Below, in pieces: positions 61,024-64,000 of a stretch of DNA of 64,000 nt. Under the pieces are notes generated by a model, which ran no database searches, had not been told where the DNA came from, and was given only the letters and a program-made list of their open reading frames with translations. How positions within the stretch are numbered: the stretch's first letter is position 1; every line of letters starts with the position of its first letter. The DNA comes from Flavobacteriaceae bacterium (lineage in GTDB: Bacteria > Bacteroidota > Bacteroidia > Flavobacteriales > Flavobacteriaceae). Both the position numbers and the translations under genes were made by a program. The stretch is taken from contig CANFHX010000011.1 of NCBI GenBank assembly GCA_947446865.1, positions 1-64,000 of the forward strand. Reading direction: 5' to 3'.

Positions 61024-63417
61024 ATGAGCAAATTTATGGATACAAATAATTGTTTCCATTGTGGGTTAAATATTATAAAAAAAGAAGAAATAATCTTTGA
61101 TGAAAAAAGTTTCTGTTGTAATGGTTGCAAGACTGTTTATGAGATTTTTTCTATTAATGACATGTCTTGTTATTATGATTTTCAAGCATCCCCGGGTGCT
61201 ACCCCATTGGATATTAACGGAAAATATGATTTCTTAGAAAATGAAAATATTGTTTCAAAACTATTGGAATTCCAAGAGAATTCAACACATATTATTTCAC
61301 TCTACATTCCTCATATACACTGTAGTTCGTGTATTTGGATTTTGGAAAATCTACAAAAGCTTCAGCCAGGAATAGGAACTTCGCAAGTAAATTTTCCCGA
61401 AAAGAAAGTCAGAATTACTTACAATCCCGAAAAAACTTCCTTAAAAACAATCGTGGAACTGCTTTGTTCTATTGGTTACGAACCCTACATTAGTTTGGAC
61501 AACTATGAAGAAGGTGCAAAAGTTGTGGATAGAAGTTTGGTCTATAAAATTGGAGTTGCCTTTTTCTGTTTCGGAAATATCATGTTGCTTTCGTTTCCAG
61601 AATATTTTGAAGTAAATGAATTTTGGATCAACCAATACCGTGGATTTCTTCGTTGGTTGATATTTGCCATATCACTACCTTCCTTTTTATATTCTGCTAG
61701 TGGCTATTATGTTTCTGCTTGGAAAAGTATTAAAGCTGGGATGTTAAATATTGAAATCCCTATTGCTTTAGGTATTATTGTAATGTTTATTCGAAGCACG
61801 GTTGATATTATTTTTGATTATGGTCAAGGATTTTTCGATAGTATGTGCGGATTAATTTTCTTCATGCTTTTGGGAAAATTATTCCAACAAAAAACCTACA
61901 GTTTCCTTTCGTTCGAACGCGATTATAAATCGTATTTTCCTATTGCGATTACTAAAATTTTATCGGACGGAAGTGAAATTCCAGTGCAGGTTTATGACAT
62001 TGAAAAAGGAGATAGGCTCTTAATTAGAAATCAAGAATTAATTCCAGTAGATGGGATTCTAATTTCCGATAAGACTTCTGTGGATTATAGTTTTGTTACG
62101 GGAGAGGCCGTTCCGATAGAAAAAAAATCGGGAGATAAACTTTTTGCAGGTGGAAAACAATTAGGTAGAGTTATTGAAATGGAAGTGTTGTTTTCGGTTT
62201 CCCAAAGTTATTTAACCCAATTATGGAGCAACGATGTTTTTCAGAAAAAGTTCGATATTAAACACAAAACCATTACCGATAAAATTAGTAGGTATTTCAC
62301 TCCGGCCTTATTAGGACTTGCATTAGTTCCCTTTTTATATTGGATTTTCATTAGCACCGATACCGCTTTTAATGTATTAACAGCAATTTTAATTGTAGCC
62401 TGTCCTTGTGCTTTGGCCTTAACAGCACCTTTTACACAAGGAAACGTCTTGCGCATTATGGGAAATAGAAAATTGTACCTTAAAAATGCAATGGTTATTG
62501 AGCAATTGGCCAAAGTAGATACCCTAGTTTTTGATAAAACAGGAACCATTACCACTAATAAAAAAACGTCGATAACTTATGAAGGTGCAGCGTTAAATGA
62601 ATTGGAATTAAAATTATTAAATAATGCGTTACGAGGTTCTAACCATCCTTTGAGTAGAAGGCTGTATGATTTTATTCCGAAACAAGAGAATATGGAGCCT
62701 TTACATTTTGAAGAAATAATTGGTAAAGGAATTTTTGCAGAATTTGAAGAAGGAACGGTTAAATTAGGTTCTTCTCAATTTTTGGAACACTTGAGTGAAA
62801 ACACGCACAAGAAAACCAAAGTGCATGTTGAAATAAATGGTGTTTACAAAGGGAGTTATGTTTTTAACAACCAATATAGAGAAGGGTTGGAACAACTATT
62901 TGAACGTTTATCCAAAAAGTACAAATTGATTGTTTTGTCTGGAGATAACGATGGGGAGCGTCACATTTTAGAAAAAATGCTTCCAGCAAATGCAACTTTA
63001 GTATTTAACCAAAAACCAGAGCAGAAACTTGAATACATTGAAAATCTTCAAAATGAAGGCAAAAATGTAATGATGGTAGGAGATGGCTTAAACGATTCTG
63101 GAGCATTAGCACAAAGCAATGTAGGTATTTCAATATCCGAAAATGTGAATGTTTTTTCCCCTGCTTGTGATGGAATTTTAGATGCTTCCCAATTTAAAAA
63201 AATCGCATTTTTTATGCAGTATTCCAAAAATGCAATGAAAATAATTTATATGAGTTTTGGACTTTCTTTATTATATAATGTAGTTGGATTGAGCTATGCA
63301 GTAACAGGCAATTTACATCCAATTGTAGCGGCTATCATAATGCCATTGAGTACTATAACGATTGTTAGTTTTGTTACAATAATGAGCAATATTTATTCTA
63401 AAGTAAATAATAAATAG
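61024..63417 (+). CDS. ccoI: Heavy-metal P-type ATPase CcoI/FixI-like
   Basis: 797 residues: an N-terminal Cys-rich zinc-binding-like segment (CFHCGL, CCNGCKTVYEIF), an HMA domain with HCSSCIW, several membrane helices, the copper-transporter motif CPCALAL, the phosphorylation site DKTGTIT and the hinge GDGLNDSGALA. CcoI supplies copper for assembly of cbb3 oxidase. ccoS and ccoN follow directly. Regulated by the FNR-type site upstream. Confidence 0.94.
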   Translation: MSKFMDTNNCFHCGLNIIKKEEIIFDEKSFCCNGCKTVYEIFSINDMSCYYDFQASPGATPLDINGKYDFLENENIVSKLLEFQENSTHIISLYIPHIHCSSCIWILENLQKLQPGIGTSQVNFPEKKVRITYNPEKTSLKTIVELLCSIGYEPYISLDNYEEGAKVVDRSLVYKIGVAFFCFGNIMLLSFPEYFEVNEFWINQYRGFLRWLIFAISLPSFLYSASGYYVSAWKSIKAGMLNIEIPIALGIIVMFIRSTVDIIFDYGQGFFDSMCGLIFFMLLGKLFQQKTYSFLSFERDYKSYFPIAITKILSDGSEIPVQVYDIEKGDRLLIRNQELIPVDGILISDKTSVDYSFVTGEAVPIEKKSGDKLFAGGKQLGRVIEMEVLFSVSQSYLTQLWSNDVFQKKFDIKHKTITDKISRYFTPALLGLALVPFLYWIFISTDTAFNVLTAILIVACPCALALTAPFTQGNVLRIMGNRKLYLKNAMVIEQLAKVDTLVFDKTGTITTNKKTSITYEGAALNELELKLLNNALRGSNHPLSRRLYDFIPKQENMEPLHFEEIIGKGIFAEFEEGTVKLGSSQFLEHLSENTHKKTKVHVEINGVYKGSYVFNNQYREGLEQLFERLSKKYKLIVLSGDNDGERHILEKMLPANATLVFNQKPEQKLEYIENLQNEGKNVMMVGDGLNDSGALAQSNVGISISENVNVFSPACDGILDASQFKKIAFFMQYSKNAMKIIYMSFGLSLLYNVVGLSYAVTGNLHPIVAAIIMPLSTITIVSFVTIMSNIYSKVNNK

Positions 63418-63442
63418 AAGTTTTGAAATACAAATCCATTTA

Positions 63443-63485
63443 TGATAATTATCATTTTTTAAGAATAGTAACAAAAGTAATTTTG
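63443..63485 (+). promoter_or_regulatory. FNR-type activated promoter of ccoS-ccoN
   Basis: TGATAATTATCA (63443-63454) is a perfect palindrome, extended to ATGATAATTATCAT. TAATTTTG (63478-63485) is an exact -7 element; its end lies 36.5 bp from the site centre. The ccoS start codon is 20 bp further on. Confidence 0.75.
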
Positions 63486-63504
63486 TAACACATTTAATAT
63501 AGGT

Positions 63505-63711
63505 ATGAGTGTCATTTATTTATTAATCTCCATAAGTATTTTCGTTGCAGTTGGTTTCTTGTATGCTTTTATTAGAGCAGTACGAAGTGGCCAATATGAT
63601 GATGACTATACGCCATCAGTTCGAATGTTATTTGATGATGAATTAGTGCCTAATACCCAGATTAAAACCAAAATAATAACAAACAAAAAAGAAGAACCAA
63701 AACCAAATTAA
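63505..63711 (+). CDS. ccoS: cbb3-type cytochrome oxidase assembly protein CcoS
   Basis: 68 residues with one N-terminal membrane helix (MSVIYLLISISIFVAVGFLYAFIRAVRSGQYDD) and the CcoS hallmark 'GQYDDDYTPSVRMLFDDE'. Needed for insertion of cofactors into cbb3 oxidase. It lies 2 bp before ccoN and is driven by its own FNR-type promoter, apart from ccoI. Confidence 0.95.
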   Translation: MSVIYLLISISIFVAVGFLYAFIRAVRSGQYDDDYTPSVRMLFDDELVPNTQIKTKIITNKKEEPKPN

Positions 63712-63713
63712 TT

Positions 63714-64000
63714 ATGGAAATGCAACAATTTTATTACGACAACAAAATTGTAAAGAAATTCCTTTACGCCAGTATCGTATTCGGTGTAGTAGGAATGTTA
63801 GTGGGGCTATTATTAGCCATACTATTTCTCTTCCCAGCCTTAACACACGGAATATCGTTTTTAAGTTTCGGAAGACTGAGACCTTTACACACCAATGCAG
63901 TTATTTTTGCCTTTGTAGGTAATGCCATGTTTGCAGGGATTTATTATTCCTTGCAACGGTTACTTAAAGCAAGGTTATTTAGCGATTTTTTAAGTAATCT
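63714..64000 (+). CDS. ccoN: cbb3-type cytochrome oxidase subunit I, truncated by window end
   Basis: The first 95 codons are in the window: MEMQQFYYDNKIVKKFLYASIV..., two membrane segments and 'RPLHTNAVIFAFVGNAMFAGIYY', whose histidine is a conserved haem ligand. Not in the ORF track because it has no stop. In Bacteroidota the gene often continues as a CcoN-CcoO fusion; that cannot be seen here. It is the catalytic subunit of a high-affinity terminal oxidase. Confidence 0.93.
   Translation, partial: MEMQQFYYDNKIVKKFLYASIVFGVVGMLVGLLLAILFLFPALTHGISFLSFGRLRPLHTNAVIFAFVGNAMFAGIYYSLQRLLKARLFSDFLSN

Noticed and set aside
1-64000. CRISPR arrays, tRNA or rRNA genes, insertion sequences and prophage genes
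   Set aside because: No regularly spaced identical repeats, no cloverleaf with tRNA-like arms, no transposase, integrase or phage structural ORFs were seen.

Overview
The window is a chromosomal segment from a member of the Bacteroidota, most likely a Flavobacterium-like Flavobacteriaceae. The DNA is clearly AT-rich. Several promoters fit the Bacteroidota type (TTG/TTTG about 17-20 bp upstream of TAnnTTTG). Secreted proteins end in type IX secretion (T9SS) sorting domains. Family-typical genes (bshC, DUF5606, DUF5777, DUF3810) and Flavobacterium-style intergenic repeats are present. No rRNA, tRNA, CRISPR array, insertion sequence or prophage was recognised.

Layout. 0-7 kb: ndk, a ParE-type toxin-antitoxin (TA) pair, bshC and a very large T9SS type B adhesin/propeller protein, all on the minus strand. 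7-15.5 kb: a radical SAM/B12 protein, a secreted ankyrin protein, then a run of exported proteins (DOMON, OB-fold, DUF5777 barrel, CxxCH haem lipoprotein, YceI, DUF2271) facing a TPR-apbE operon. This looks like an extracytoplasmic haem/flavin redox module. 17-20.5 kb: a three-gene biotin-dependent acyl-CoA carboxylase. 20.7-26.8 kb: LysM-NlpC/P60 hydrolase, CpxP-like protein, rimO, DUF3810 metalloprotease-like protein, pepD. 27-28.4 kb: a ParDE module plus an orphan membrane protein bordered by a large palindrome (cassette-like). 28.4-31.3 kb: TonB siderophore receptor plus PepSY protein under a promoter flanked by two copies of a 24-bp motif. 31.7-40 kb: housekeeping genes (MATE, prohibitin, CDP-alcohol transferase, haem A synthase, CCA-adding enzyme, TsaC/Sua5) and another TA pair. 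40.2-52 kb: a surface-polysaccharide/LPS cluster of glycosyltransferases, a fucosyltransferase, a deacetylase, a heptosyltransferase and a Kdo-kinase-like protein. 52-56.7 kb: dapD, a tandemly duplicated TA operon whose second toxin carries a nonsense codon, ruvX, def, DUF5606, mazG. 56.8-64 kb: an unrecognised 604-aa protein, an APC permease, a Crp/Fnr regulator, and the cbb3 oxidase genes ccoI, ccoS and the start of ccoN.

The most interesting unexplained structure is at the right end. Three near-palindromic TGA-N6-TCA sites lie upstream of ccoI, ccoS-ccoN and the uncharacterised 604-aa gene. In all three the site centre is exactly 36.5 bp from the end of the -7 element, the geometry expected for class II activation by the adjacent Crp/Fnr protein. 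This predicts that the 604-aa protein, which has nitronate-monooxygenase-like glycine motifs and a conspicuous set of cysteines, belongs to the same low-oxygen regulon as the high-affinity oxidase. Other points of interest are the haem/flavin export cluster with a tandem TGATTGAT motif in its DUF2271 protein, the decaying duplicate TA operon, and several families of intergenic repeats that create false N-terminal extensions in the ORF track.
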